Below are positions 15,047 to 24,079 of a stretch of 24,545 bases of DNA, piece by piece. Each line of letters opens with the position of its first letter. Positions within the stretch are counted from its first letter, which is position 1. A model generated the notes under the pieces. That model saw only the letters and a list, made by a program, of their open reading frames with translations, ran no database searches and was not told where the DNA came from. Source of the DNA: JAYVJM01 sp043769275 (lineage in GTDB: Bacteria; Pseudomonadota; Gammaproteobacteria; Pseudomonadales; UBA7239); the NCBI GenBank assembly GCA_043769275.1, contig JAYVJM010000010.1:1-24545 (forward strand), read 5' to 3'. Position numbers and translations under genes: made by a program.

Positions 15047-15990
15047 CCTTGTCTGTTTGTGCTGCCTATGTCAGTTGTTTTGATTTGTTTGAATAGCTCG
15101 CCGATACCCGCTATTGAGCCGATAATCTGCGATGCTTCCAATGGCATCATGATGAGCTTGCTATTGGATGCTGAGGCCACTTTGCCCAAAGCCTCTACGT
15201 ATTTTTGTGCCACAAAATAATTGATGGCGCGAATATCGCCCTGTGCAATGGCCTGCGACACTATTTGTGTCGCTTGAGCTTCAGCGGCAGCTTGGCGCTC
15301 GCGTGCTTCTGATTGTAAAAATGCTGCTTGACGTGCGCCTTCTGCCTCTAGTATTTGCGCTTGCTTCAAGCCCTCTGCTTCCAAAATCTCGGCTTGGCGT
15401 TTGCCTTCAGCCTCTAGAATCAGTGCGCGTTTATCTCGCTCGGCTTTCAATTGGTTGGCCATTGAATCGATCAAATCGCGTGGCGGCTGAATGTCTTTGA
15501 TTTCAACCCGTGTAATTTTCAAGCCCCACGGGCTTGTGGCCTGGTCGATGGTACGCAGCAGACGCTCGTTGATTTCATCGCGACGCGACAGCATGGCATC
15601 CAGCTCTAATGCGCCTAGCACTGTGCGTATATTGGTCATGGTTAAATTGCGAATTGCCATGTGTAAATCAGCAATTTCATAGGTGGCTTTGGCTGAGTTA
15701 ATCACTTGGTAAAAACAAATAGCATCAATTTTTACCATCGCGTTATCTGCGCTGATAACTTCTTGAGGGGGAATGTCTAGCACCTGTTCCATGACAATAA
15801 TTTTATTACTGACGCGGTCGATAAAAGGAATAATGAAGTTGAGGCCTGGGCTTAATGTTTCGGTGTAGCGGCCAAAGCGCTCTACAGTCCACTGAAAGCC
15901 TTGCGGTACAGAGCGTATGCCTTCTTTCAGCAGATAAATCGCAAAAGCGCCCAGTAACCACGGCACGAGAGTCGCTATAGACATAGACAT
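15043..15990 (-). CDS. qmcA: SPFH/Band 7 membrane-microdomain protein QmcA
   Basis: QmcA-type proteins anchor in the inner membrane and assemble large SPFH oligomers linked to membrane quality control. The 315 residues have one N-terminal hydrophobic anchor (about 5-22). The Band 7 domain spans roughly 25-185 and starts SVPQGFQWTVERFGRY, with LSPGLNFIIPFIDRV and the conserved WGLKITRVEIKDIQPP. A long charged helix follows, with hendecad repeats of ILEAEG at 191, 202 and 213. It starts with ATG behind a good TTAGGAG and overlaps nfeD. It lies 38 bases downstream of addA on the same strand, so it could be co-transcribed with the recombination genes, though no functional link is known to me. Confidence 0.93.
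   Translation of the reverse strand: MSMSIATLVPWLLGAFAIYLLKEGIRSVPQGFQWTVERFGRYTETLSPGLNFIIPFIDRVSNKIIVMEQVLDIPPQEVISADNAMVKIDAICFYQVINSAKATYEIADLHMAIRNLTMTNIRTVLGALELDAMLSRRDEINERLLRTIDQATSPWGLKITRVEIKDIQPPRDLIDSMANQLKAERDKRALILEAEGKRQAEILEAEGLKQAQILEAEGARQAAFLQSEARERQAAAEAQATQIVSQAIAQGDIRAINYFVAQKYVEALGKVASASNSKLIMMPLEASQIIGSIAGIGELFKQIKTTDIGSTNRQG
15322..15420 (-). repeat. Three 33-base tandem units in qmcA encoding an 11-residue repeat
   Basis: Residues 191-223 of QmcA consist of three consecutive 11-residue units beginning ILEAEG (ILEAEGKRQAE, ILEAEGLKQAQ, ILEAEGARQAA), followed by one degenerate unit. The 11-residue period fits a right-handed coiled coil, which is typical of the SPFH helical region; the near-identity of the units at this site suggests recent expansion or homogenisation. 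Confidence 0.8.
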
Positions 15991-16028
15991 AAAAAAACTC
16001 CTAACAAGGGGTGCAACATACTAGCAGC

Positions 16029-19000
16029 TTATCGCTCTACCCATAAACCGGCTAACGGAAAATAGAGCGCGCAACGAATGGGTTGCGTTTCCAATGTGGA
16101 AAACAATACGTGGTAACGCTGTAACTGCGCGCTGTGTGTGGCGAGCTGATTTTGCAAAAAGTCTTTGATGTTTTCATTGTGTGCAGGCGTTGTGGATTTG
16201 TAATCAATAATCCAGCGAGTGTTTTGATCGACAAATGTCCTGTCTATTACGTGCGTGCCGTTGGCATTCGACAATGCCAATTCACATGCGCTGTGTTGAT
16301 GGCGGTTGTTCAGTAACCAGCGGCCACGTTCGTCGTCGATCATGTTCTGCACGGCAGCGATGATGAGCGTGCTTTGCTGATACGCTTCTTGGTTATCTAA
16401 ACCCTGCGCTAGCAATTGTGCTTGCCAAGCTGTTTGCTGAGATTGTAGGTGAGGAGCTGTCCAATTATGGATGCCGTCTTCGGTAATGCGGCACAGCAGT
16501 CTATGTAAAAGCGTGCCGGTGATACGCGCCAACGTGTTTACACGGCTTTCTATGGCGGGGCGGTTAAGCGGGTTTTTCGATTCTTGTTCGGCATTTTCGC
16601 CACTAAATTCGTGGCCACGCCACGCGGCCATTAGCGTGCTGGGTGTAACGACAGGTTGGCGCCAGTCAACGGGCAGGCGTTGCAGTTGCGTCAGTGTTGC
16701 GCCTGTATTGTTTCGTTGCGCATCATCGTCATTTTCTGTGTCGTCGATATTTTCTTCCTCATCAATCTTCGTGTTTTTTGTAGTTGTGCAGCTCTGCCAC
16801 TGCTGAACAGCAGCGGAAAAGCTCGGCCAGATACTGGCCAGCATCGTGTTTTTAGCCGGCTTTAACTCGCCAGTTTTTTTGTCTTCTGTCACGGAGCCTA
16901 GCAAATGCAGGGTTTTAATGGCGCGTGTACAGGCCACGTACAGCACGCGTAAGGTTTCATTGTTCTCGCGTGTTTTTTTCAGTGCGCTCAAATAGCTGTA
17001 AAGCGTATTGCCTGTTTTTTTATCCGCGTTGTTATAGGTGGATGCTGAAATTTCTGGCAAAAGGTCGATCAGTAGTCGTTCTGTATTTGTGTTTGCGTCT
17101 TCATTGGCTGGCTGAATATGCTCGTGCCATAGTAAGAGAGGCGTGTCATTCATGCCGGAATTTTTCCCTAAGCTCGGCAAAATAACATGATCAAATTCCA
17201 ATCCTTTTGATTTGTGCATAGTCATGATTTGCACCGGATTTTCAGAAGGGTTCATTGATGCGGGAGCGGCGTAAAGTTTATCGAGTGCTTGCTGAAAAAG
17301 CGGCGTATCAAAGACAGCTCCGCCTTGTTCATGCTGTTCAAGCAAATCAAAAAACCGCAATGCTTCGCTGTGGTCTTGTGCCTGCTGCAAACTTTCTATC
17401 CCGCCCAAAGCTTGCCATGTGCCCTGCACGTGTTGCCGCAGTGTTTTGCGGTGTGCGTTATCTATACTGGCTCGCAATATTGGTACAGTGCGAGCAAAAA
17501 TCTTCCGCGCATCACTGGTTAGTTTCTCCACTTTTTCCCATGCGTTTATGCTGCGCCATAGTGTTTGATTGTGTTGTTGGCGATGTAAAGCTATCGACAA
17601 TAAATCAGCGTTTTCCAGCCCAAACCACGGAGTGCGCAGTAAGGCCATCCATGCCATTTCATCAGTGATTGAAAGCAGCGAGCGAGTTAGTGTAAGTGCA
17701 TCCAGCACAGCCATTTTTTGTGCAAGTGGCTCGATGTCTGTCGCTTGAAAAACAATGTTGCTCCTACGCAGTGCGGGCGTAATGTATTGCAGTACGGGGC
17801 GTGAACGCACCAGTATGGCGATACTGTCTTCTGGGTTTTGTGCGCGTATAGATTGAATGATTTGCGCTATCTGCTGCGCTTGTAATTGTTCTGTTTCTTG
17901 TTTTTGTGCTTTGCTGCCGATAAATCCGTAACAAGATACGGCATTGCAGGGCATTGCTTGATGCGCAGCGACGGACGGATAATAAAGTGTGGCACCAGTA
18001 TTTAAATCTTCTTTTTTGGGAAATGCCTGCGCAAATGTACCGTTTACCCAGCGCACAATATTTTCTTGTGATCTGAAATTAACCGTCAAAAACGCAGGAA
18101 TTAAATGCATCGTACCTATGCCATGTGCGCGCGCTTTCATAAAAATGCCGACGTTTGCTTCGCGAAATCCATAACAGGATTGCATGCCGTCACCCACAAC
18201 AAACAGCGTGCGACCGTCATTGGCCTGCCAGCCTTGTGTTAGACGCGCCAGTAAATCGTACTGTGGTTTTGCTGTGTCTTGAAATTCATCCACCAGAATA
18301 TGCTGAATGCGGTAATCCAGTCGCAGCGCGAGATCGGTAGGGTTTTCATCGTCGCCTAGCGTACGTAAAGCCGCGAGAGCTATTTCAGTGAAGTCGCTTT
18401 GCTGCTGGTTGCCAAATAAAAGCTTTAATTGATTAGTTGCATAGAGCATAACGTGCGTGATGTGCTCCAGCGTGCTCCATTGTTTGTCGGTGTATTCTGG
18501 TATGGGCAGGCGGGTTATTACTTGCAGATTTTCTAAAATATCGCCGCGTTCATATAAGTCGTTTAGCAAAGTAACAAATGCGTTTTTTTTCTCTTTCGCT
18601 ACGGCTTTTTTTTCTTTCGCCACATCTTTATCGGCTGGGAATCCTATGTCTTTATCAGCTTTTTTTCGCCATGTTCCTTTGTCCGTCAGAAAAAAACCGG
18701 CCAGTGCTTGCCATTGCGAAAGCGCGCCCGCATCAACTGCTGGCAGTTCTTTTATATCGATTAATCGAAGTGTTGGGTATTCAGGCTTGTCGCGCAAATT
18801 ATCAGCGGCAAAGCGCATGAGTGGCAGTAATCGCGCGCTGTAACAGCGCAGCATTTTTTGTGTTGGCAGCAGCGTTTGTTCAACTAGTAAGCGTGTATTG
18901 TTTTGCAGGGCTTCGCGTTGCTGATAAGCCGCTGATAAATGCGGCCACCATTGCTCGCGTTTACCTAATAATTTTGCAATCAAGTTTTCTGCTTTGTTGT

Positions 19001-19583
19001 GGTCATTATCTAGGTGCAGCAGAAAATCTGTCAGCGCAGGGTGTAGTGGTTCATCCGTTTCCAGCGCACGCAAGGTATTGCGCGCAGCTTGCGTGTACAA
19101 AATGTCCGCGTTTTCTGTCGTGTTCGGCACTACACCCAGTTGGCTTTCTAAGCCCATCGACATGCTTAGTTTTTGGCAAAGGCTGTCGATGGTCATGATC
19201 TGTAAGCGGCCGCTATTTTCCAGCAAGAACCAATTGCGGTTTTGTGCGTTTTCCATCGCCTTTCGCGCTAAATCCCACGTTTGTGCTTTGTGGCTATTGA
19301 TAGGCTTTTCATCTTGCGCAGACTTCAGTGCTTTGAGGATGCGGTGACGCATTTCATCTGCTGCTTTGCGTGTAAATGTGATGCAAAGTATTTCTTCCGG
19401 TTTTGTGCAGGACGCGAGTAAATTTAAAAAACGGCGCGTTAGTAATTCTGTTTTGCCTGAACCGGCTGGTGCAGTTACAGCAAAAGACTGCGTAATGTCG
19501 AGCACTTGTTCGCGCGTACTTGCATCAACAGGTACATCAATAGGCGCATCCATTGGAGGCGGTTTTTCGCCAACATGACTCAT
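16029..19583 (-). CDS. addA: AddA-type UvrD/Rep helicase-nuclease for double-strand break repair
   Basis: This 1184-residue protein is a superfamily 1 helicase fused to a RecB-family nuclease that should resect double-strand ends for RecA. Walker A is APAGSGKT (38-45), preceded by the Q-motif region. CITFTRKAADEMRHRIL (motif Ia), VDEFQDTAKPQYD (Walker B) and MTMHKSKGLEFDHVILP (motif V) follow, and LRVLYVACTRA is motif VI. The C-terminal nuclease core is IDRTF...IIDYKS, with Asp1114, Asp1127 and Lys1129. The ATG at 19581-19583 overlaps the upstream AddB-like stop (ATGA); a 28-codon extension further upstream lies wholly inside that gene and is rejected. A very acidic linker (DEEENIDDTENDDD) and a Lys-rich 21-base duplication are lineage features. 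RecB is the alternative name, but no recC or recD is here. Confidence 0.88.
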   Translation of the reverse strand: MSHVGEKPPPMDAPIDVPVDASTREQVLDITQSFAVTAPAGSGKTELLTRRFLNLLASCTKPEEILCITFTRKAADEMRHRILKALKSAQDEKPINSHKAQTWDLARKAMENAQNRNWFLLENSGRLQIMTIDSLCQKLSMSMGLESQLGVVPNTTENADILYTQAARNTLRALETDEPLHPALTDFLLHLDNDHNKAENLIAKLLGKREQWWPHLSAAYQQREALQNNTRLLVEQTLLPTQKMLRCYSARLLPLMRFAADNLRDKPEYPTLRLIDIKELPAVDAGALSQWQALAGFFLTDKGTWRKKADKDIGFPADKDVAKEKKAVAKEKKNAFVTLLNDLYERGDILENLQVITRLPIPEYTDKQWSTLEHITHVMLYATNQLKLLFGNQQQSDFTEIALAALRTLGDDENPTDLALRLDYRIQHILVDEFQDTAKPQYDLLARLTQGWQANDGRTLFVVGDGMQSCYGFREANVGIFMKARAHGIGTMHLIPAFLTVNFRSQENIVRWVNGTFAQAFPKKEDLNTGATLYYPSVAAHQAMPCNAVSCYGFIGSKAQKQETEQLQAQQIAQIIQSIRAQNPEDSIAILVRSRPVLQYITPALRRSNIVFQATDIEPLAQKMAVLDALTLTRSLLSITDEMAWMALLRTPWFGLENADLLSIALHRQQHNQTLWRSINAWEKVEKLTSDARKIFARTVPILRASIDNAHRKTLRQHVQGTWQALGGIESLQQAQDHSEALRFFDLLEQHEQGGAVFDTPLFQQALDKLYAAPASMNPSENPVQIMTMHKSKGLEFDHVILPSLGKNSGMNDTPLLLWHEHIQPANEDANTNTERLLIDLLPEISASTYNNADKKTGNTLYSYLSALKKTRENNETLRVLYVACTRAIKTLHLLGSVTEDKKTGELKPAKNTMLASIWPSFSAAVQQWQSCTTTKNTKIDEEENIDDTENDDDAQRNNTGATLTQLQRLPVDWRQPVVTPSTLMAAWRGHEFSGENAEQESKNPLNRPAIESRVNTLARITGTLLHRLLCRITEDGIHNWTAPHLQSQQTAWQAQLLAQGLDNQEAYQQSTLIIAAVQNMIDDERGRWLLNNRHQHSACELALSNANGTHVIDRTFVDQNTRWIIDYKSTTPAHNENIKDFLQNQLATHSAQLQRYHVLFSTLETQPIRCALYFPLAGLWVER
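18582..18623 (-). repeat. Tandem 21-base duplication in addA
   Basis: Two adjacent 21-base units (18582-18602 and 18603-18623) encode VAKEKKN and VAKEKKA. Each carries a run of eight A on the coding strand. It sits in a Lys-rich surface region of AddA between helicase motifs, and looks like a local slippage duplication. Confidence 0.65.
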
Positions 19584-22222
19584 GGTGCATCCTCGCTTGC
19601 TGGCATATTTATTTCCGGCAAACGCTTGAGCGCCTGCCAATGACTGCTGTCGTTTCCTTTGTCGCACACAGTGCTCACGCCTTGCATAAATTGCGCTGCG
19701 ACTTCAGATAATTGCTCTTGCCAGACGTTGATTTGTGCAGACCATTCTGAAGAATCCATAACGGCACTTTCATCTTTTTTATGTTTTTTAAGCCCTGGAA
19801 TCTCCTCCAGTTTTCCAATGCCGACATAGGCTGATTTTTTATTGTTGATGTGCGCCCATGCGATGCCGCTCACGTTGGTGTATTGGGTGGCATAGAGCGG
19901 TAGCTGTGGTTCAGTCGGTGGCTCGTCAAACCAAGCCTGTCTGCGCAGCGGAGTTTTACCGGTTTTGTAGTCGATGAGCAGATGGCTCCCGTCGCGTAAC
20001 TGGTCTATACGATCCAAGCGCAGCGTCATCGGCAAGCCATTTAATTCAATATTTAATTCGTGTTCCTGTGCGATTACTGTGAAATCTGTGCGCTGCTGTT
20101 CCTGCTGCAGCCACAGTGGCAACAATCTTTGCAGACGTTTTTTTTCTACACCCCATGCGTGTTTAAGATCAGGTTGTCGTGAGCTTTGTGTATTGATAAT
20201 TAGCGTAATGCAGTCGCTCAATGCCTCGTTTATTTGTTGTAATGATTGTGCTTTTAACGCTGCGCTACTCGGTATTTTTCCCCAAAATAATTCCAATATT
20301 TTGTGAGTGGCGTTACCTCGCTCCAGTGCAGAGATTCCGTGTTCTGGTTCGTCGAGCGTATCAACGCACAAGCGGTGTTTCGCAAAGGCATCGAAAGGGC
20401 AAAGAATTTGTGTTCTCAGTAAGCCAAATCCGCCTTTTATATTTTTAATTTCTTCATTTGAAACATTCGGTGCAGTGCCTGTATATATTGTTTGCAGTGC
20501 GGTTTTTGTTGGTTTTTCTACCGAGTTTTTCTTTTTGAGTAAATCTTCACTTTCGGTTTTTGTTAGAAAAGACCACAGCGGACTTATTTCTTGATGGCTG
20601 TCGTTGTCTGTTTTCGCAAAAGAGCAAACAAGCACTTCAGTGCTGTGCAGAAAGCGCAATGTTAAGTTTTTCGCGTAGCTAAATTCTCGTTCAAAACTAG
20701 CGTGTGGCATGACGTGCTTGCGCTGCAGTGCAATAGGCAATAGCGGGTCTGGTGTGGGGGATTGCGGCCATTGTTTTGCGCTCATTCCGCACAGCCACAG
20801 GTGCGTAAAATGCAAGCCGCTGGCCTCCAGAATACCCAGCACTTGTATAGGAGATTGTGCTGTTTTTGGTTGAAAGCTGTGGTCTTGTGCAATGTCTTTA
20901 ATCCATGATAACGCTGTGTGTAGATTGATTGCGCCTAGTGCCACATCGAGACAAGCGAGTTCATGTAAACACTGTTGCCACTGCTCAACTTGCTGGTACT
21001 CAATACTGTTTAAGCGGCGCGAACCTGGCCAGCCGGTTGCTGTTAGTACGCTTGCAAAAATCACCGCCCAACGTGCAGGTGTATGTGTGCCTGAAGGGGC
21101 TTTTATATCGCGCAGTGTATTGGACAGCGGCTGCATATCTTCGTGTTTGGCAAGCAGTGTTAGCGCGTGTTTTGCGCTCAAGGTATCTTGTTTATTTTTG
21201 CGCCACAGTTTTTCAATTTTTGCCCGCAAACTTTCTTGGCTTTCATCCAGCCAAAAAGGGGAATGTAATAGATATAACAAGGTTTGCAGCGGCCATTTGT
21301 GTTGTTGCAGATTTAATAGTTGCAATGCGGTAAACACTATCGGTTGTTGTGCAAGTGATAGTCCGGCGGAGAAGTTAATGGGTGCGGTGTAGATTTGTGT
21401 TTCTGGCAGCAGATAATGTGGCTCTAATACTTGCATCAATTGACGCTCAATTTCGCGGCGACGGGCGCTTAAATCAGGGACAACTAAGGCGATTTTTGCA
21501 CTTGCGTTTTCTTGCAAAATATCACGCGCCCATTCTGCAAAAGCTAAAATTTCTTTTTCACTAGATTCCGTTTCTGTACGTAAAGTTGTCGTTGCGCGAG
21601 CTAAGTCGGTGTCGACTTCAAGTACGTTTTTAGTCGCGGCGTTTAAGAGTTTTTGGTGCGCTGGCGTGATGGATTCAAATCCGCACAAGACAATACTTTT
21701 TTCCTGTGGAAGCGCCTTGTTTTCCCATGCATGCAGTAAGTTTTTTGGTAAATCGCTATTGCTGCTGGTGCCAAGAGCGCGGCATTGATTGGCAAAGTTC
21801 GTCATCCATTTTTTTAATGCGTTTGACGCGGGCAAGTCTTCGGTTAACGCTTGTGCTGAAAGCTGCCAGTGGCAGAGTTTCCTATAGCTACTGCTCGCTT
21901 GTTTTGCTAGCGCGCGCGTGGGCGACAGCAAATTGGAGAGGCCAATGTCTGCATCAACGGCCTTTTGCCATAACGCAAGCTCCTGTGATGGGGAAAGCAG
22001 CCATTGTATGGGCGCGTTGCCGCTGTCTACCCACGATTGCCAGCACGTTAATAGCCAATCTTCCATTGCATACACGCGCGGCGTTAACCAGACGGGGGCA
22101 GTCTGTTTTTCTGTATAACAAAGCTGAATGTGCCTAGCCATACGGCGGTTTGGCGTAAGGATCAGCGTTCGTTCGTTTAGGTGTGTCAGCAATGCCGTGT
22201 TAAGAGTGAAAAAGGTGCTCAT
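19580..22222 (-). CDS. AddB-like PD-(D/E)XK nuclease, partner of AddA
   Basis: This 880-residue protein matches the 'probable DNA repair protein' family that extends AddB homology in proteobacteria (TIGR03623, from memory). The N-terminus (RTLILTPNRRMARHI) lacks a Walker A motif, so the helicase half should be inactive. The RecB-type nuclease is complete: His640 in ERGNATHKIL, Asp737 in LRLDRID, Asp751 and Lys753 in IDYK, and the QxxxY motif at 773-777. AddB enzymes hold an iron-sulfur cluster by one cysteine before the nuclease and three after it. Here the first is present (Cys608, ILCPFDAF), but the C-terminal tail after Lys753 contains only Cys853 and no CxxC...C group. It overlaps addA by four bases. 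No symbol is given because the family differs from Bacillus AddB. Confidence 0.85.
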   Translation of the reverse strand: MSTFFTLNTALLTHLNERTLILTPNRRMARHIQLCYTEKQTAPVWLTPRVYAMEDWLLTCWQSWVDSGNAPIQWLLSPSQELALWQKAVDADIGLSNLLSPTRALAKQASSSYRKLCHWQLSAQALTEDLPASNALKKWMTNFANQCRALGTSSNSDLPKNLLHAWENKALPQEKSIVLCGFESITPAHQKLLNAATKNVLEVDTDLARATTTLRTETESSEKEILAFAEWARDILQENASAKIALVVPDLSARRREIERQLMQVLEPHYLLPETQIYTAPINFSAGLSLAQQPIVFTALQLLNLQQHKWPLQTLLYLLHSPFWLDESQESLRAKIEKLWRKNKQDTLSAKHALTLLAKHEDMQPLSNTLRDIKAPSGTHTPARWAVIFASVLTATGWPGSRRLNSIEYQQVEQWQQCLHELACLDVALGAINLHTALSWIKDIAQDHSFQPKTAQSPIQVLGILEASGLHFTHLWLCGMSAKQWPQSPTPDPLLPIALQRKHVMPHASFEREFSYAKNLTLRFLHSTEVLVCSFAKTDNDSHQEISPLWSFLTKTESEDLLKKKNSVEKPTKTALQTIYTGTAPNVSNEEIKNIKGGFGLLRTQILCPFDAFAKHRLCVDTLDEPEHGISALERGNATHKILELFWGKIPSSAALKAQSLQQINEALSDCITLIINTQSSRQPDLKHAWGVEKKRLQRLLPLWLQQEQQRTDFTVIAQEHELNIELNGLPMTLRLDRIDQLRDGSHLLIDYKTGKTPLRRQAWFDEPPTEPQLPLYATQYTNVSGIAWAHINNKKSAYVGIGKLEEIPGLKKHKKDESAVMDSSEWSAQINVWQEQLSEVAAQFMQGVSTVCDKGNDSSHWQALKRLPEINMPASEDAP

Positions 22223-22383
22223 TTAATGCTCAGCGATTAGGCCGTCCTACAGGCGCGTTTTTTTGACTGGAGAAGGTAAACTATACGGGCATGAGGCAGG
22301 TGGTTGGCGGCGATGTCCCGCATTCTAGCAGTCGGCTGCACCACAAAATGCATTCGCGTCTTTATAAAACACAAGTGAGAGCC
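22223..22383. promoter_or_regulatory. Divergent intergenic region between addB-like and tmk
   Basis: This 161-base region must hold the 5' signals of both divergent units. On the minus strand TATAGT (22280-22285) matches the -10 consensus at five of six bases and would give the addB-like gene a leader of about 50 bases; the -35 is weak. On the plus strand TTGACT at 22263-22268 is a good -35, but no -10 lies at 16-18 bases. TATAAA at 22363-22368 is too close to the tmk start to be comfortable. I see no operator palindrome or SOS box. Confidence 0.35.
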
Positions 22384-23022
22384 ATGTCTGTTTTAGGAAA
22401 GTTTATTACCATCGAAGGCGGAGAAGGTGCAGGAAAATCGACCAATATCGTGTGCGTGGAGCGGTATTTACGGGATAAAGGCATCAAGTTTATTAAAACA
22501 CGTGAACCAGGCGGCACTCTCTTGGCGGAGGAGGTGCGGAAGCTCTTGTTGGCGCAGTATGATGAAAAAATGTCTGAAAAAACAGAGCTTTTGTTGATGT
22601 TCGCTGCGCGTGCGCAGCATATTCAGCAGAAAATCTTACCCGCCCTGCAAGCCGGCTTGTGGGTTGTTTGTGACCGCTTCACAGATGCCACTTACGCCTA
22701 TCAAGGCGGTGGTCGTGGTTTGTCGGAAAATATTATTGCAGCACTGGAGCAGTTGGTACAGGAAGGCCTGCAGCCCGATTTAACGCTGCTGCTGGATGTT
22801 GATGAGGCGGTTGGCTTGGCGCGTGCGGGTACGCGTTCAAAGCCGGATCGTTTTGAGTCTGAAAACACCCGTTTTTTTGTGCGTGTTCTTGGTGTTTATC
22901 GGCAGCGTGCTGTGCAATATTCGCAGCGTTTTCGCGTAATTAATGCAGGGCAAGAGTTGGAAAATGTACAGCGAGACATCATTGTAGAGTTGGAGAAATT
23001 TATGGCGGCTCATGGCAACTAA
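22384..23022 (+). CDS. tmk: Thymidylate kinase (type II)
   Basis: Tmk phosphorylates dTMP to dTDP, essential for dTTP supply. The 212 residues from the ATG at 22384 are the family length; an open extension back to 22291 adds 31 residues unlike the family. The P-loop is EGGEGAGKST (11-20), with REPGGT at 40-45, DRFTDATYAYQGGGRG at 97-112 and the lid arginine in GGGRG, marking the type II (E. coli-like) enzyme. A GAGA purine stretch just upstream is a weak Shine-Dalgarno. It overlaps holB by 11 bases, the usual tmk-holB pairing; the mltG gene that commonly precedes is absent, replaced by the divergent recombination genes. Confidence 0.96.
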   Translation: MSVLGKFITIEGGEGAGKSTNIVCVERYLRDKGIKFIKTREPGGTLLAEEVRKLLLAQYDEKMSEKTELLLMFAARAQHIQQKILPALQAGLWVVCDRFTDATYAYQGGGRGLSENIIAALEQLVQEGLQPDLTLLLDVDEAVGLARAGTRSKPDRFESENTRFFVRVLGVYRQRAVQYSQRFRVINAGQELENVQRDIIVELEKFMAAHGN

Positions 23023-23992
23023 TTTGACAGCGTTACTGTCTTGGCAGCAGCCGTTATGGCTTGCGCTGTGTGAGCGTCGCGATCATGATCGGCTGCCGCA
23101 TGCGCTTCTTTTACATGGTGCGGCGGGCATAGGAAAAGGGCAGTTGGCGCGGTTTTTGGCGGCTTCACTTTTGTGTCAAAAGCCGTTGCAGTATTCGCCT
23201 TGTCAAGAATGCCCTTCGTGCAGATTATTTGCAGCGGGTACGCACCCTGATTTTTTTTTGGCGCATGCTACTTATGGCGAGAGTGATGTTGCCGATGAGT
23301 CAGATGAAAAAAAATCGCGTAAGACCAAAAAAACCGCTGTAAGCAAACAGATAAAAATAGATTGCATCCGTGATTTAATCCACTTTAGTACACACGCTGC
23401 GCATCAAGGCGGTAGACGGGTCGTGATGATTGAGCCTGTAGATGCGCTTAATCATAGCGCTGCCAATGCCTTGTTGAAGACGATGGAAGAGCCTGGCTCT
23501 GACTTATTCATTATTCTTGTTGCGCAGCAAGCATCGCTCTTGTTACCAACTTTGCGCAGCCGTTGCCAAGCTGTTTTTTGCGCCACTCCTCATTTTGATG
23601 AGGCGCAATCATGGTTATGTTCGTACATCTCTGCTGAGCGCGCACAAGCGGCGTTGTTGTTTTGCGCAGGCGCACCTTTGCGCGCTTTGCAGGCAGTTAA
23701 CGATAACGACGACATCCGCTACGGTGAGATGTTGGAAATACTAAGAGCGAGTCATGAGTGGGGCATGAACTATGTGAGTGCCGCAGAGGCATTAGAGAAG
23801 TTGGGCGTAACGAAAGTCGTCGATTGGTGGTTGGCTGATGTGCATCAGCAGTGCAAAAAAACGCCGCAAAAAAAATGGCTACAGTTTGCCGATTGTTTAT
23901 TGATTGCGCGCAAAAAAATACACGGCACCAGCAACCCAAATGTGCGCTTGTTGTTAGAGGCTTTACTGATTGAGTGGCTTGTTTTGATTTAG
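23012..23992 (+). CDS. holB: DNA polymerase III delta' subunit
   Basis: HolB is the delta' subunit of the clamp loader that places the beta sliding clamp at primed DNA. The 326 residues contain an AAA+ fold with GAAGIGKG (36-43). The four-cysteine zinc site is Cys55-X8-Cys64-X2-Cys67-X2-Cys70, identical in spacing to E. coli delta'. ANALLKTMEEP lies at about 151-161, and the LRSRCQ sensor at 181-186. A charged Lys/Glu/Asp-rich insert (about 88-112) sits between the zinc module and the IKIDCIRDL segment. The start lies inside the tmk end (ATGGCAACTAA overlap). The pilZ and tatD genes that often follow are missing; an IS lies about 90 bases downstream. Confidence 0.95.
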   Translation: MATNLTALLSWQQPLWLALCERRDHDRLPHALLLHGAAGIGKGQLARFLAASLLCQKPLQYSPCQECPSCRLFAAGTHPDFFLAHATYGESDVADESDEKKSRKTKKTAVSKQIKIDCIRDLIHFSTHAAHQGGRRVVMIEPVDALNHSAANALLKTMEEPGSDLFIILVAQQASLLLPTLRSRCQAVFCATPHFDEAQSWLCSYISAERAQAALLFCAGAPLRALQAVNDNDDIRYGEMLEILRASHEWGMNYVSAAEALEKLGVTKVVDWWLADVHQQCKKTPQKKWLQFADCLLIARKKIHGTSNPNVRLLLEALLIEWLVLI

Positions 23993-24079
23993 TGAAATTT
24001 GGCATTGTTTTCCGTTTCTTGTTTGCTGAGTGGATGTTTGGTCATCTTTCACTAAGCTGCGAAATATCTTTCCGGCGCA

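Noticed and set aside
19584..19667. 28-codon N-terminal extension of AddA
   Set aside because: It overlaps the AddB-like coding region entirely; the ATGA junction at 19580-19583 is the typical coupled start.
20892..21392. A 166-codon open frame on the plus strand inside the AddB-like gene, and similar antisense frames at 9666-10112 and 5294-5662
   Set aside because: Cys/Ser/Arg-rich composition, no recognisable domain, and full overlap with well-supported genes; these are antisense shadows.
22291..22383. 31-codon N-terminal extension of Tmk
   Set aside because: The extension has no Tmk similarity and occupies the divergent promoter region; FITIEGGEGAGKS starts normally from the ATG at 22384.
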